DNA of 24,068 bases from a virus: positions 1 to 24,068 of the IMG/VR virus record IMGVR_UViG_3300042868_007742. The stretch is one strand, 5' to 3'. The translations under genes and the position numbers were made by a program. Positions 17,473 to 23,873 of the stretch are shown here, piece after piece (positions within the stretch are counted from its first letter, which is position 1; each line of letters opens with the position of its first letter). The notes under the pieces were generated by a model, which was not told where the DNA came from, ran no database searches, and worked only from the letters and a program-made list of their open reading frames with translations.

Positions 17473-19084
17473 AATATCCGTCTGCGTGAGCAAGCCGCTT
17501 CATGTCTTCCTCGTATTTACTCGCCATTTTCACCCACTCTATTGAGCCGGTGCGTGGTTGAAGTGATTTTTTTATAGAGGGGATGCTTGCAGCGACCTGC
17601 ATGGAAAGACCCAATCCTATCCAAGCAAGAGTGTCCACGAAATCGTCGTGTCTGGCGTTGGGAAACTTCAGAATTTCATCCTGTGCGTCAGACCACCAAG
17701 ACGCGAATTCCGGGAATCGCACGCGACCCATGCTCATGCGGCCTTGGATGGACTGAGCGCGTGTCTGTTTGTCCTTGGCCGGCGTCACCTCTTCAATGGC
17801 ACAGAAGATCTCTTCTTCCACCATGCGTTTTCTCAAGAACGGGCCAATGGACTTGGTGATGTGGCCTTTTTCCGCAAACCAAAGCAGTGGCCTGCGGCGC
17901 TTCATCATATCCAGCATGGCATCCACCACGTCGTCTGTGTTTGCGCGCCTCCACCAGACATCCGGAAGCACCCAGATGACGTTATTTTCATCCACGCCCA
18001 CCGGAATCATCACTGTGGCGTCACGATTTTGAGCCGTGGACACGGCGTGATCGCTTGCGACGTAGATTCTCAGGTTTTTAGGCAGCTCGTCTGGCTTGTA
18101 TGTCTTCAGCCAGTCTTTTTTGAAGAAGTCCCCGTCGTCCGGCGTAGGATTGCCCTGAAAGAGAGCAGAGAAACCACGAGGATCCAAAGTGCGCACATTC
18201 CGAAGGTAAGGAATGGGGAAGCGCTCGGGCCAGAGTGGCTCTCCGGGCTCGCGACCCATTGGGTCTTTCTCGACGGCAATGGCCGGTAGAGACAGGATCT
18301 TCCACTGTTTCGCTTCATCAAATTTGTAGTGCTCATTTCTTGGGTCTGTGAGCCGGCCCACGATGTCATCTTCGTGCCAGCGGGTCATAATAATCACCAC
18401 AGAGCACCCGGAATCCATAAGGCGGGTGTAGGCCACCCTTGTGAACCAATCCCAGAGCCTGTCACGGGCCGCTTTTGAGGCTGCGTCTTCAGTGCCCTTG
18501 ACGGGGTCATCAATCAGGAGGCAGTGAGCACCGCGACCCGTGAGCGCGCCGCCTTGGCCCACAAAGACCATTAGGCCGCTGTGGTCTGTTTCGATGCGGT
18601 CAGCGGCCGCCGAGCCTTTGCGAAGTGTGGCGTTCGGAAAAATCTGCCGGTAGATGGGCGAGCGCATCGTGTTCCGGACACTTCTGCCGATGTCTTCCGC
18701 GTACTCTTGGTTGTATGTGGCAAAAATTACCGAGTTCTGCGGGTTTTTGCCGATGAACCAAGGGATGAACTTCTTGGACGCCAGCTCTGTCTTACCGTGA
18801 CGCGGCGGCATTGTGATGATGAGCCGCAGCATCTCGCCTTTCTGAATAGACTCAAGGGCCGCTGCGAGAATCCGGTGATGCTTTACCGGCTCATACAGGC
18901 TCGCATTCGGGTTATCCGGATCGTCCGGACGCGGCATCATCATGTGCGTAAAATCCAGCAGAGACGCCTGAGCCTTGCGGGCGCGGATCATGCGCTCCGC
19001 AGCAGACACAAGCTGCTCTTGTGCCTTGATCTCTGCCTCAAGCGCGGCCCGCGCCTGCGCCTCCTTCTTCTGCTCTGGGGTCAT
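17471..19084 (-). CDS. terL: Terminase large subunit, 537 aa
   Basis: This is the ATP-driven packaging motor and headful/terminus nuclease. The ATPase has a Walker A motif TMPPRHGKTE (residues 91-100), Walker B HCLLIDDPVKG (187-197) with the acidic pair, and coupling motif IIMTRWHEDD (231-240). The C-terminal RNase H-like nuclease shows IYVASDHAVST (340-350, first Asp at 345), WFAEKG (402-407) and ARHDDFVDTLAW (477-488) with further metal ligands. An N-terminal Ala/Glu-rich coil (about 5-40) precedes the core. The start overlaps the stop of the 143-aa gene (TGATG), and AAGGTGG lies seven bases upstream. All key residues are present, so it looks functional. Confidence 0.96.
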   Translation of the reverse strand: MTPEQKKEAQARAALEAEIKAQEQLVSAAERMIRARKAQASLLDFTHMMMPRPDDPDNPNASLYEPVKHHRILAAALESIQKGEMLRLIITMPPRHGKTELASKKFIPWFIGKNPQNSVIFATYNQEYAEDIGRSVRNTMRSPIYRQIFPNATLRKGSAAADRIETDHSGLMVFVGQGGALTGRGAHCLLIDDPVKGTEDAASKAARDRLWDWFTRVAYTRLMDSGCSVVIIMTRWHEDDIVGRLTDPRNEHYKFDEAKQWKILSLPAIAVEKDPMGREPGEPLWPERFPIPYLRNVRTLDPRGFSALFQGNPTPDDGDFFKKDWLKTYKPDELPKNLRIYVASDHAVSTAQNRDATVMIPVGVDENNVIWVLPDVWWRRANTDDVVDAMLDMMKRRRPLLWFAEKGHITKSIGPFLRKRMVEEEIFCAIEEVTPAKDKQTRAQSIQGRMSMGRVRFPEFASWWSDAQDEILKFPNARHDDFVDTLAWIGLGLSMQVAASIPSIKKSLQPRTGSIEWVKMASKYEEDMKRLAHADGY

Positions 19085-19515
19085 CAGGAAACCACCTTTG
19101 ACGAGCCCTTGATGACAGAAGAGGAGACTGGATTCTGGATCGTGTTAATGTTCTGCATCGGCCCTTGAGTCGGAAGCATCCCGGTTACGGGCATTGCTGC
19201 GGTTATTCCGGGCTGCTGGTTGCTGAACATCGGAGACGGCATTAGCTCTCCAATTGGAGCTTCCGGCCTGCCCTTTGGGGCATCAGTAAATGCGCTTGCG
19301 AGCGACTCGCTAGTTGCGGCATTTGGGTTCCCTGATTTTGCCAAATCAAACACAGGAGGAGGGGGAGGAGGAGCCGCTGCGGCGTTTTTCTCCATAATAG
19401 TCTGGATGGCCTTGCCATACATCTGGCTTTTGCCTGACTGAGGTTGTTGGTCTCCGTACATTCCGCTTCCTGATGTTTGTTGTGGTGGTGGCGCTTGCCC
19501 GCTGTTGTTGTACAT
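19084..19515 (-). CDS. Pro/Gln-rich small protein upstream of terL, 143 aa
   Basis: The protein begins with Asn/Gly/Pro/Gln-rich low complexity (QAPPPQQTSGSGMYGDQQ), has a short helix (KAIQTIMEKNAAAA), a run of six prolines and a Met/Pro/Gln-rich tail. It lacks the helix-turn-helix expected of a small terminase, although its position immediately before terL, with a TGATG overlap, is where one would be looked for. Similar Pro/Gln-rich proteins occur in podophage structural modules. No function can be assigned. The start has no Shine-Dalgarno and lies 14 bases after the tail-fibre stop. Confidence 0.65.
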   Translation of the reverse strand: MYNNSGQAPPPQQTSGSGMYGDQQPQSGKSQMYGKAIQTIMEKNAAAAPPPPPPVFDLAKSGNPNAATSESLASAFTDAPKGRPEAPIGELMPSPMFSNQQPGITAAMPVTGMLPTQGPMQNINTIQNPVSSSVIKGSSKVVS

Positions 19516-19529
19516 GCAGGTTGATCTAG

Positions 19530-20591
19530 TTAATAGGTTCCAAAATCAGGACTTGCGTCAGCAGCGGCCTGAGCGGCCTGAGCGGCCGTTAGCGCTGTGG
19601 CCGCATTGTTGAATGCCGAATCCGCTCGGGCCTGAGCGGTGGCCGCATTGGTCACGCCCAAATTTCCGCGAGTCAGCGCTGTTGCGGCATTTGTGACCGC
19701 CGTGTTGGCGGTTGTCTGCGCCGCGTTTGCTGCTGTTAGCGCATTGTTGGACGTGGTGTTTGCCGAGGTGGAGATGCTGTTTGCGTTGTTCGCAGTTGTA
19801 ACAGCGTTGTTCGCAGTGTTGGCAATGTTGTTGGCAACCGTCTGCGCAGTCGTGGCGGTTGCAGACGCCGTGTTGGCCGTGGAGATTGCCGTGTTGGCCC
19901 GCGTCAGCGCCGTGCTGGCGTTTGCATTGGCAGTGGTGGCGTCATTTGCCGCGTTGATCGAGCGCGTGTTTGCCTGAGTGGCTGTTGCTGTTGACGAGTT
20001 TGCTGTGGCAATTGCACTGTCGGCTTTGGTGACCGCGTTGGCGGCCACTGCGGTTGTGGCGTTTGCCGTGGTCACCGCACCGTTTGCCGTAGAGACTGCG
20101 GCGGCCGCAGTGTTTGATGCGGCTTGGGCGGTGGTGGTGGCCGCGTTGGCCGCAGATACTGCTGTGGCCACTTGAGTGGTGGCAGTTTGGGCTGCTGTGG
20201 TTGCTGTTGCAGCAGCAGAAGATGCGGAAATCGACCTATTGTTTGCTGTATTGGCTATCCCAATCGCCGAGTCTGCGGTTGCTGTTGCGGCGTTTGCCGT
20301 GGTTATGGCCGCCTGACTGTTTGCCAGCGCCGTGTTGGCATTGGCAATCGCTCCCGGCATCTGCGAGACACTTGTCTGCACCGGAGTGGACAGGGAGTCA
20401 GTTGTGACGATCCCGTTCTTGAGCGCCCCGTCATCCCGCTGCACCTCAAGCGTCCGATCAATCAATTGATTAACTCTGGAGACGATCTGGTTGAATTCGG
20501 CATCCAGATCCACCGGATCATACGACTGCCCAACGACAGCGTTGGAGGTGAATGACGTGATTCTGACAAGGTCTGCGGGCACAGCGCTCAT
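19530..20591 (-). CDS. Tail-fibre-like protein with Ala/Thr/Asn repeat stalk, 353 aa
   Basis: I place the start at the ATG at 20591 (MSAVPADLVRITSFTSNAVV); the frame stays open further upstream only by running through a tRNA gene, so longer versions are rejected. Residues 1-75 look like a podophage fibre attachment domain: 'LVRITSFTSN...VGQSYDPVDLDAEFNQIVSRVNQLID'. From about residue 80 to the end the protein is almost only Ala, Thr, Asn and Ser in quasi-heptads such as TANNAVT and TANTAVT, consistent with a long alanine-core trimeric coiled coil. It ends DASPDFGTY without a globular receptor-binding or chaperone domain. The gene is upstream of terL rather than after the internal virion genes. 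No Shine-Dalgarno is visible. Confidence 0.8.
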   Translation of the reverse strand: MSAVPADLVRITSFTSNAVVGQSYDPVDLDAEFNQIVSRVNQLIDRTLEVQRDDGALKNGIVTTDSLSTPVQTSVSQMPGAIANANTALANSQAAITTANAATATADSAIGIANTANNRSISASSAAATATTAAQTATTQVATAVSAANAATTTAQAASNTAAAAVSTANGAVTTANATTAVAANAVTKADSAIATANSSTATATQANTRSINAANDATTANANASTALTRANTAISTANTASATATTAQTVANNIANTANNAVTTANNANSISTSANTTSNNALTAANAAQTTANTAVTNAATALTRGNLGVTNAATAQARADSAFNNAATALTAAQAAQAAADASPDFGTY

Positions 20592-20643
20592 GTGGGCATA
20601 TTGATAATCAGAAGCCGTCTGCGTCAAGTCTGTGCAAAGGCAA

Positions 20644-20675
20644 CCCCTCCGCTCGCTACCACACGAACGGAGGGG
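20644..20675 (-). other. Strong hairpin just downstream of the tRNA
   Basis: CCCCTCCG (20644-20651) pairs with CGGAGGGG (20668-20675); the RNA read from the minus strand extends this with three further pairs and one G-U to about 12 pairs around an eight-base loop. It lies 22 bases beyond the tRNA 3' end and 53 bases before the tail-fibre start. What follows is TTGCCTTTGC, a poor T tract, so it may be a weak terminator, a processing or stability element for the tRNA, or a barrier in the fibre leader. Confidence 0.6.
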
Positions 20676-20696
20676 GAACATGAACCACTGCCAAAT

Positions 20697-20771
20697 TGGT
20701 AGCGGGGGCGTGAGTCGAACACGCGACCTTCTGGTTATGAGCCAGACGAGCTGCCACTGCTCCACCCCGCG
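20697..20771 (-). tRNA. tRNA-Met, anticodon CAU, initiator (fMet) type
   Basis: The 75-base gene folds fully on the minus strand: acceptor CGCGGGG/CCCCGCU, D stem GAGC/GCUC, anticodon stem UCUGG/CCAGA around CUCAUAA, five-base variable loop, T stem GCGUG/CACGC with loop UUCGACU, and an encoded ACCA end. The anticodon is CAU. Position 1:72 is C-U, so no Watson-Crick pair, and pair 11:24 is A:U (purine:pyrimidine); both are initiator hallmarks known from bacterial tRNA-fMet, and the first 14 bases match the E. coli initiator. It differs in having only two of the three consecutive G:C pairs at the base of the anticodon stem and a short seven-base D loop. Confidence 0.93.
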
Positions 20772-20986
20772 ATTGGAGCCGTCTCTCCGGCTGTCACGCC
20801 GATAGGCAGGCGTTCGCCACAACTCACATGTCAGTTGCCGACAGGCACCTTTTCCTCGGCTTTACCCGTGAAGAACGCAGGTGTCGCGTGCCAATCACCC
20901 GATTTCTATTAGCCACACCTTTCAGCAGTGGTCGGGGCGCATGGCGGCGCGTGAGGCCCAGAGTGTACAGGAGCAGACATCCGGGC
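20772..20986. other. Non-coding stretch between the early-block terminator and the tRNA
   Basis: About 215 bases with no convincing gene on either strand. Short frames exist but run into the terminator or lack starts with signals. On the minus strand it holds several small GC stems, for example ACGCC...GGCGT and GCCG...CGGC just before the tRNA 5' end. A TAATAG (in GGCTAATAGAAATCGG, around 20905-20920) could be a -10 element for transcription of the tRNA and late genes, but no good -35 is seen 16-18 bases upstream. It is the most likely place for a late promoter. Confidence 0.45.
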
Positions 20987-21021
20987 AAGAAAAAACCGCT
21001 ATCCACACTCATGGATAGCGG
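20987..21021 (-). terminator. Intrinsic terminator of the thyX block
   Basis: A perfect 10-base stem, CCGCTATCCA (20996-21005) and TGGATAGCGG (21012-21021), with a six-base loop, is followed on the minus strand by TTTTTTCTT. It lies 56 bases past the stop of the 79-aa gene and separates the nucleotide-metabolism block from the tRNA and late genes. Confidence 0.9.
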
Positions 21022-21076
21022 CTCTTTTCCGCAACCCCGCCAGTCGTACAGTTGTTAGGGTTGAGCGACCCTTTTC

Positions 21077-21316
21077 TCAGTCCTCGTCGCCTTCGTCAAT
21101 GATTTCGACTGTGATTTTTGCGGTCCCACTGTTGGTGGACTGAATGGTCAAAACAGCGGTGTCGCTGTTCATGTCAATAACGTGCTGAATGAGAACAGAA
21201 CAGGCGTCCGAAAGCTGATCCATGGTCACCTTATGTCCGCAGGTTTGTCCCGACTTTTGTCCAGACTTCTTCTTCTTTGGGGGCATGCTTCTGCCGCCGA
21301 ATTCATCCAAGTGCAT
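21077..21316 (-). CDS. Uncharacterised small protein, 79 aa
   Basis: The ATG at 21316 overlaps the preceding stop as TGATG, which favours coupled translation; an alternative start at 21286 would give MPPKKKKSG. The protein has a Lys-rich N-terminal stretch, a helix (QLSDACSVLIQHVIDM), and a beta strand pair (TAVLTIQST, AKITVEII) before an acidic tail. It contains two cysteines. I do not recognise a family. It is the last gene before the terminator. Confidence 0.65.
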   Translation of the reverse strand: MHLDEFGGRSMPPKKKKSGQKSGQTCGHKVTMDQLSDACSVLIQHVIDMNSDTAVLTIQSTNSGTAKITVEIIDEGDED

Positions 21317-21501
21317 CAGTGTGTTTGTGGTTCGTGATCCAGACTCGCTTCGAGCTCGACTGGGTCTATATGTATTTGATTGCTAACGATTAAGCGCGCT
21401 TCGCACTCGCCTTCGGCGCGCACCTTCCATTTCCGAAACGGCAGGAAATCAGCGGTCACAACGTAGTTGAGCCGCCAGTCCCTGCGGGGCTGCTCATTCA
21501 T
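21316..21501 (-). CDS. Uncharacterised small protein, 61 aa
   Basis: I chose the internal ATG at 21501 because it overlaps the ThyX stop (ATGAATGA) and is preceded by a GGGGGATAAAG sequence acting as a weak Shine-Dalgarno; a longer frame begins inside thyX. The protein is basic and then acidic (EQPRRDWRLNYVVTADFLPF, later VELEASLDHEPQTH). It is probably a small beta-rich domain and is of unknown function. Confidence 0.6.
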   Translation of the reverse strand: MNEQPRRDWRLNYVVTADFLPFRKWKVRAEGECEARLIVSNQIHIDPVELEASLDHEPQTH

Positions 21502-22153
21502 CTTTATCCCCCAACATGGCTTCTGCAATGTCCGGAAAAATGTCCCGAAAGATACAGCTAATCTCAAAGGCAATGTGCCGATGTTCGAGCTGGGTGTCTT
21601 CTTTGGTCCGGAGACGCAGATAGTGGATCCAATCCCGAACGCTGCCGGTCATGTACACAACTGTCTGCGCACACATGGGCAGGATCATCCGAGCGCACTC
21701 GCGGGCCACGCCGGCGTCCAGCAGGTCAGAGTAGGCCTGCTCGGCAAGCTCGATCTGCCGGTTCACGATGAGCTTCAGCTCCGGGCTGTCACAGTGCTCG
21801 GAGCTGGACTGTCGGTTCTTGGCCGCCTGTCTGCGCAGCTCCACTGGCTCAAAAGCCGGCACAGAGGCGTACCTTTGTGAAAACTCCTGAAAGTGGAAGC
21901 TGCGGTGACGCAGGATCTGCGCGCTGATGGCGCGGGAGGTGGTGATTTCCACACCCAGCGAGGCCTGCTCAAAGACCGACCAATGCCCGTGCTCCATGCA
22001 GTACCGCAGGAGCCTTGGGCCGGAGGCCGTGTTGAGCTGGTTGATCGGATTGGACACGCGGGCCGCGTAGACGATCAGGTCTTGGGCCGTACGGATACCC
22101 TGCCTGACAAGCTCAGGGGCCGGTTGAGTGAACGAAATAAGTTTGACACTCAC
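21494..22153 (-). CDS. thyX: Flavin-dependent thymidylate synthase ThyX, 219 aa
   Basis: ThyX makes dTMP from dUMP using FAD, NADPH and methylene-tetrahydrofolate. The signature RHRX7S is intact as RHRSFHFQEFS (residues about 82-92), followed by QRY. Upstream is EHGHWSVFEQAS (about 55-65), and the C-terminal block WIHYLRLRTKEDTQLEHR fits the substrate-binding region. The start is GTG at 22153, overlapping the stop of the 128-aa gene as GTGA, with AAGGGAG (22162-22168) eight bases upstream. A 25-residue Arg/His-rich extension from an upstream ATG is out of family and rejected. With the nearby dNMP kinase it serves phage thymidine nucleotide supply. Confidence 0.95.
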   Translation of the reverse strand: MSVKLISFTQPAPELVRQGIRTAQDLIVYAARVSNPINQLNTASGPRLLRYCMEHGHWSVFEQASLGVEITTSRAISAQILRHRSFHFQEFSQRYASVPAFEPVELRRQAAKNRQSSSEHCDSPELKLIVNRQIELAEQAYSDLLDAGVARECARMILPMCAQTVVYMTGSVRDWIHYLRLRTKEDTQLEHRHIAFEISCIFRDIFPDIAEAMLGDKDE

Positions 22154-22536
22154 CTTAGCGGCTCCCTTCTGGCGGTGGCGATGCCTTCCATGAGCTCGAT
22201 GTGTTCGCTGTCCACGATTGCCTTGCAATGCGGGTGGCAGTTTTCACGAAGCCAACGCATGAGCGGCAGGGCCGCCTCACGCATGTCCTCGATCTGCTCA
22301 TTGGATAGCCATGGGTTCTTTGCCGCGCCGCGCCGCTCCACTATTCCCTCAAGGCGTTCGTTTTCCTGCTCGGCTTCGAGCAGGTCGCGCTTGAGTGCCG
22401 CACGCATCGACTCCAGCACCTCGATGCGGCGAATGGCTTCGTCCGTAATGACAATGCCGGCCTCATGCTTCTTGTGCTCAAGCATGCGCTTGAGCTCCCA
22501 CAGTGCCTCCACGGCAAGCTCGCTTGTGATGCTCAT
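22150..22536 (-). CDS. Uncharacterised helical protein, 128 aa
   Basis: The start ATG overlaps the preceding stop (ATGA), and GGGAGG (22545-22550) lies eight bases upstream. Residues 15-70 form a Glu/Arg/Leu-rich coiled coil. The C-terminal part, LMRWLRENCHPHCKAIVDSEHIELMEG, resembles a small C-terminal motif seen on many phage hypothetical proteins ('W..ENCHPH...IV....EL.EG'). That motif's function is not known to me. Translation is coupled to thyX through a GTGA junction. Confidence 0.75.
   Translation of the reverse strand: MSITSELAVEALWELKRMLEHKKHEAGIVITDEAIRRIEVLESMRAALKRDLLEAEQENERLEGIVERRGAAKNPWLSNEQIEDMREAALPLMRWLRENCHPHCKAIVDSEHIELMEGIATARREPLR
22162..22168 (-). promoter_or_regulatory. 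Shine-Dalgarno deciding the GTG start of thyX
   Basis: AAGGGAG on the minus strand, eight bases before GTG at 22153. Together with the GTGA overlap, it fixes the start and excludes the upstream ATG. Confidence 0.8.
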
Positions 22537-22826
22537 TGTGGTGACCTCCCGCCGGAATTGCCGCTTGAGGTAGAGTAGGCGTACGGAGGCACAGGCGGCA
22601 GGTGTCCGGGGCCGCCCGAAGGACCACTCAAATCAACCACGGGCGCAATGAAGTCAAACACGGCGCGCGGCTTGCCGTTGATCTCAACAGTGGTTGTCTG
22701 GGAGATCATCGTGCCGCCGGGGAGCACTTTGACAAGGGAGTTGAGCACGTCCACTGAGATCGGCCCCAGTACGGTCAGCACAGGGGTGGGCTTGGGGGTG
22801 CGGATGCGGGTCTTCTTGGTTTCCAT
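22533..22826 (-). CDS. Uncharacterised protein with Pro/Gly-rich tail, 97 aa
   Basis: The protein starts METKKTRIRTPKPTPVLTV (basic), has a small beta-rich middle (ISVDVLNSLVKVLPGG, TTTVEINGKPRAVFDFIAPV) and a low-complexity Pro/Gly/Ser tail (GPGHLPPVPPYAYSTSSG). I recognise no family. It lies five bases after the 86-aa gene and overlaps the 128-aa gene by four bases. Its start has no Shine-Dalgarno (GAATAAACACC before ATG). Confidence 0.7.
   Translation of the reverse strand: METKKTRIRTPKPTPVLTVLGPISVDVLNSLVKVLPGGTMISQTTTVEINGKPRAVFDFIAPVVDLSGPSGGPGHLPPVPPYAYSTSSGNSGGRSPQ
22545..22550 (-). promoter_or_regulatory. Shine-Dalgarno of the 128-aa gene
   Basis: GGGAGG on the minus strand with eight-base spacing to ATG at 22536. 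It shows that ordinary SD initiation operates in this genome. Confidence 0.7.
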
Positions 22827-22831
22827 GGTGT

Positions 22832-23092
22832 TTATTCGTGAGAGATGACTGCGCTTGAGTCTGCGGACTTGTTCTCTTCCTCCAGCGCTCCGGTGAGCTG
22901 CTGATAAATATCCTTGGCCACATAGGAGGCCGCGCCAAAGATTAGCGACGGCGAGTTCTTGCCGTGGCCGATGATATGGAAGTCCTCTCCGACTTTAAGA
23001 AGCAAGCAGGCGACATCACTGCCGTGCTCGTTACAGATGCTTTCGAGTGCCTTGCGGCAACTGTTGATGCTTTCGTTGCTGAGTCTGCTCAT
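22832..23092 (-). CDS. Uncharacterised small protein, 86 aa
   Basis: The protein has an N-terminal helix (NESINSCRKALESICNEHG), a strand pair (VACLLLKVGEDFHIIGHG) and a C-terminal helix (VAKDIYQQLTGALEEENK). I do not recognise it. It lies 39 bases after the kinase stop. Its start lacks a Shine-Dalgarno and is preceded by TAACCAAAACACA, one of the AACCA-type leaders in this window. Confidence 0.65.
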   Translation of the reverse strand: MSRLSNESINSCRKALESICNEHGSDVACLLLKVGEDFHIIGHGKNSPSLIFGAASYVAKDIYQQLTGALEEENKSADSSAVISHE

Positions 23093-23105
23093 TGTGTTTT
23101 GGTTA
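23093..23105 (-). promoter_or_regulatory. SD-less leader TAACCAAAACACA before the 86-aa gene
   Basis: Immediately before ATG on the minus strand. It is A/C-rich, contains AACCA, and has no purine-rich Shine-Dalgarno. It resembles the portal, scaffold and 123-aa leaders. Confidence 0.45.
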
Positions 23106-23131
23106 TGTGCCGGCGTGATTGCCGGTAAGGT

Positions 23132-23671
23132 CTATTCGGCCGGTGGGCAGGCGAGCTTTAGCCTTTTTTCGAGGCGCTTGTCTTTTTCCAGCCTCACCAC
23201 GGCGAGCACGTTCTCATGCAGCGCCTTGAGTGTGCTGTCGTTGGCAATGGTGTAGTCGTGCCGGATCTCCAGATGTGCCGTTTCGGAGATGTGGTGGTTC
23301 TGGGGGTGCGAGGGGCGCGTGATGTTGATGATGATGCCGCCTCTTTTGGCAATGAAATCTGCTTCGTTACCAAACCGCACGTCCGTCCACAGGATCGGCG
23401 CGTTCCCGGCCGTATCTGGCAGCCGCTCAGACACGACCTTCACCCACAGGTCCGGGTCGTAGGCTCTGCCGGCCATGCCGATGTCTTGCAGGAGGCGGCG
23501 GCCCCTGAGGTCTTTGTTGCCGTCCCAGCCGATGCTCTTGGCGATGGCCTTGAGCGCGTCTGCGAACGCGCGGCGCGTGTAGCGCACGTCTGCCTTGTAC
23601 ACGGCGTCTGAGGCCGCGTTCTTTCCCGCACCGGCGAAGCCGGTGAAGCCGATGTCGAAGAGGTCGTTCAT
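23132..23671 (-). CDS. Deoxynucleoside monophosphate kinase, 179 aa
   Basis: The enzyme phosphorylates dNMPs to dNDPs for phage DNA synthesis. The P-loop GFAGAGKN (residues 11-18) follows a short DLFDIGFT strand. As in other phage dNMP kinases, the residue after GK is not Ser/Thr (Asn here, Asp in T4 gp1). Further family-like parts are an RRAFADALKAIAKSIG helix, PILWTDVRFGNEADFI, GGIIINITRP and SETAHLEI. I chose the ATG at 23671 because the P-loop then sits near the N-terminus; a TTG 39 bases upstream is the alternative. No Shine-Dalgarno is visible. It pairs with thyX in the same block. Confidence 0.88.
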   Translation of the reverse strand: MNDLFDIGFTGFAGAGKNAASDAVYKADVRYTRRAFADALKAIAKSIGWDGNKDLRGRRLLQDIGMAGRAYDPDLWVKVVSERLPDTAGNAPILWTDVRFGNEADFIAKRGGIIINITRPSHPQNHHISETAHLEIRHDYTIANDSTLKALHENVLAVVRLEKDKRLEKRLKLACPPAE

Positions 23672-23870
23672 GGTGCGCGTCAAGGTGGGGTGTGTTGTTT
23701 TTGCTGTCAACTAATTTTAGCGAGGGGGGCGGCCCGCGTCCAAAGTCCACCCGTCGGGGGTGGGTGGCGGGGTCCGCATGTTGCACATGGCGCATCTGCA
23801 TGTTGCCTTGCATTAGGTGCCAATCCCCCACGTTTACAGAGAGAACCGCCCACTTCTTGCGCTTCGCGCA
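23672..23870. other. Intergenic region before the dNMP kinase
   Basis: About 200 GC-rich bases. On the minus strand it holds a CCACCC...GGGTGG short stem (around 23744-23765) and a TTGACA at 23705-23710 without a convincing -10 element at the right distance. A frame across it continues into the kinase gene in another phase and is not credible as a gene. Confidence 0.4.
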
Positions 23871-23873
23871 CTA

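Noticed and set aside
20592-20822. N-terminal extension of the fibre frame back to 20822
   Set aside because: It would translate straight through the tRNA and its flanking hairpin; the fibre-like sequence begins at the ATG at 20591.
20780-20900. A second tRNA upstream of the CAU tRNA
   Set aside because: Small stems are present but no T-loop (TTCGA/TTCAA) with a matching acceptor stem could be assembled.
20824-21012. 62-codon minus-strand frame (and a plus-strand frame over the same bases)
   Set aside because: The minus frame starts inside the terminator hairpin; neither has a ribosome site or protein-like composition.
22154-22228. 25-residue N-terminal extension of ThyX from an upstream ATG
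   Set aside because: It is Arg/His-rich, overlaps the 128-aa gene in another phase, and is absent from the ThyX fold; the GTG start has a good SD and GTGA coupling.
23705-23710. TTGACA as a promoter -35 for the kinase
   Set aside because: No acceptable -10 hexamer lies 16-18 bases downstream on the minus strand.
23427-23831. 134-codon minus-strand frame overlapping the kinase start
   Set aside because: Most of it is an out-of-phase Arg/His-rich reading of the kinase gene.
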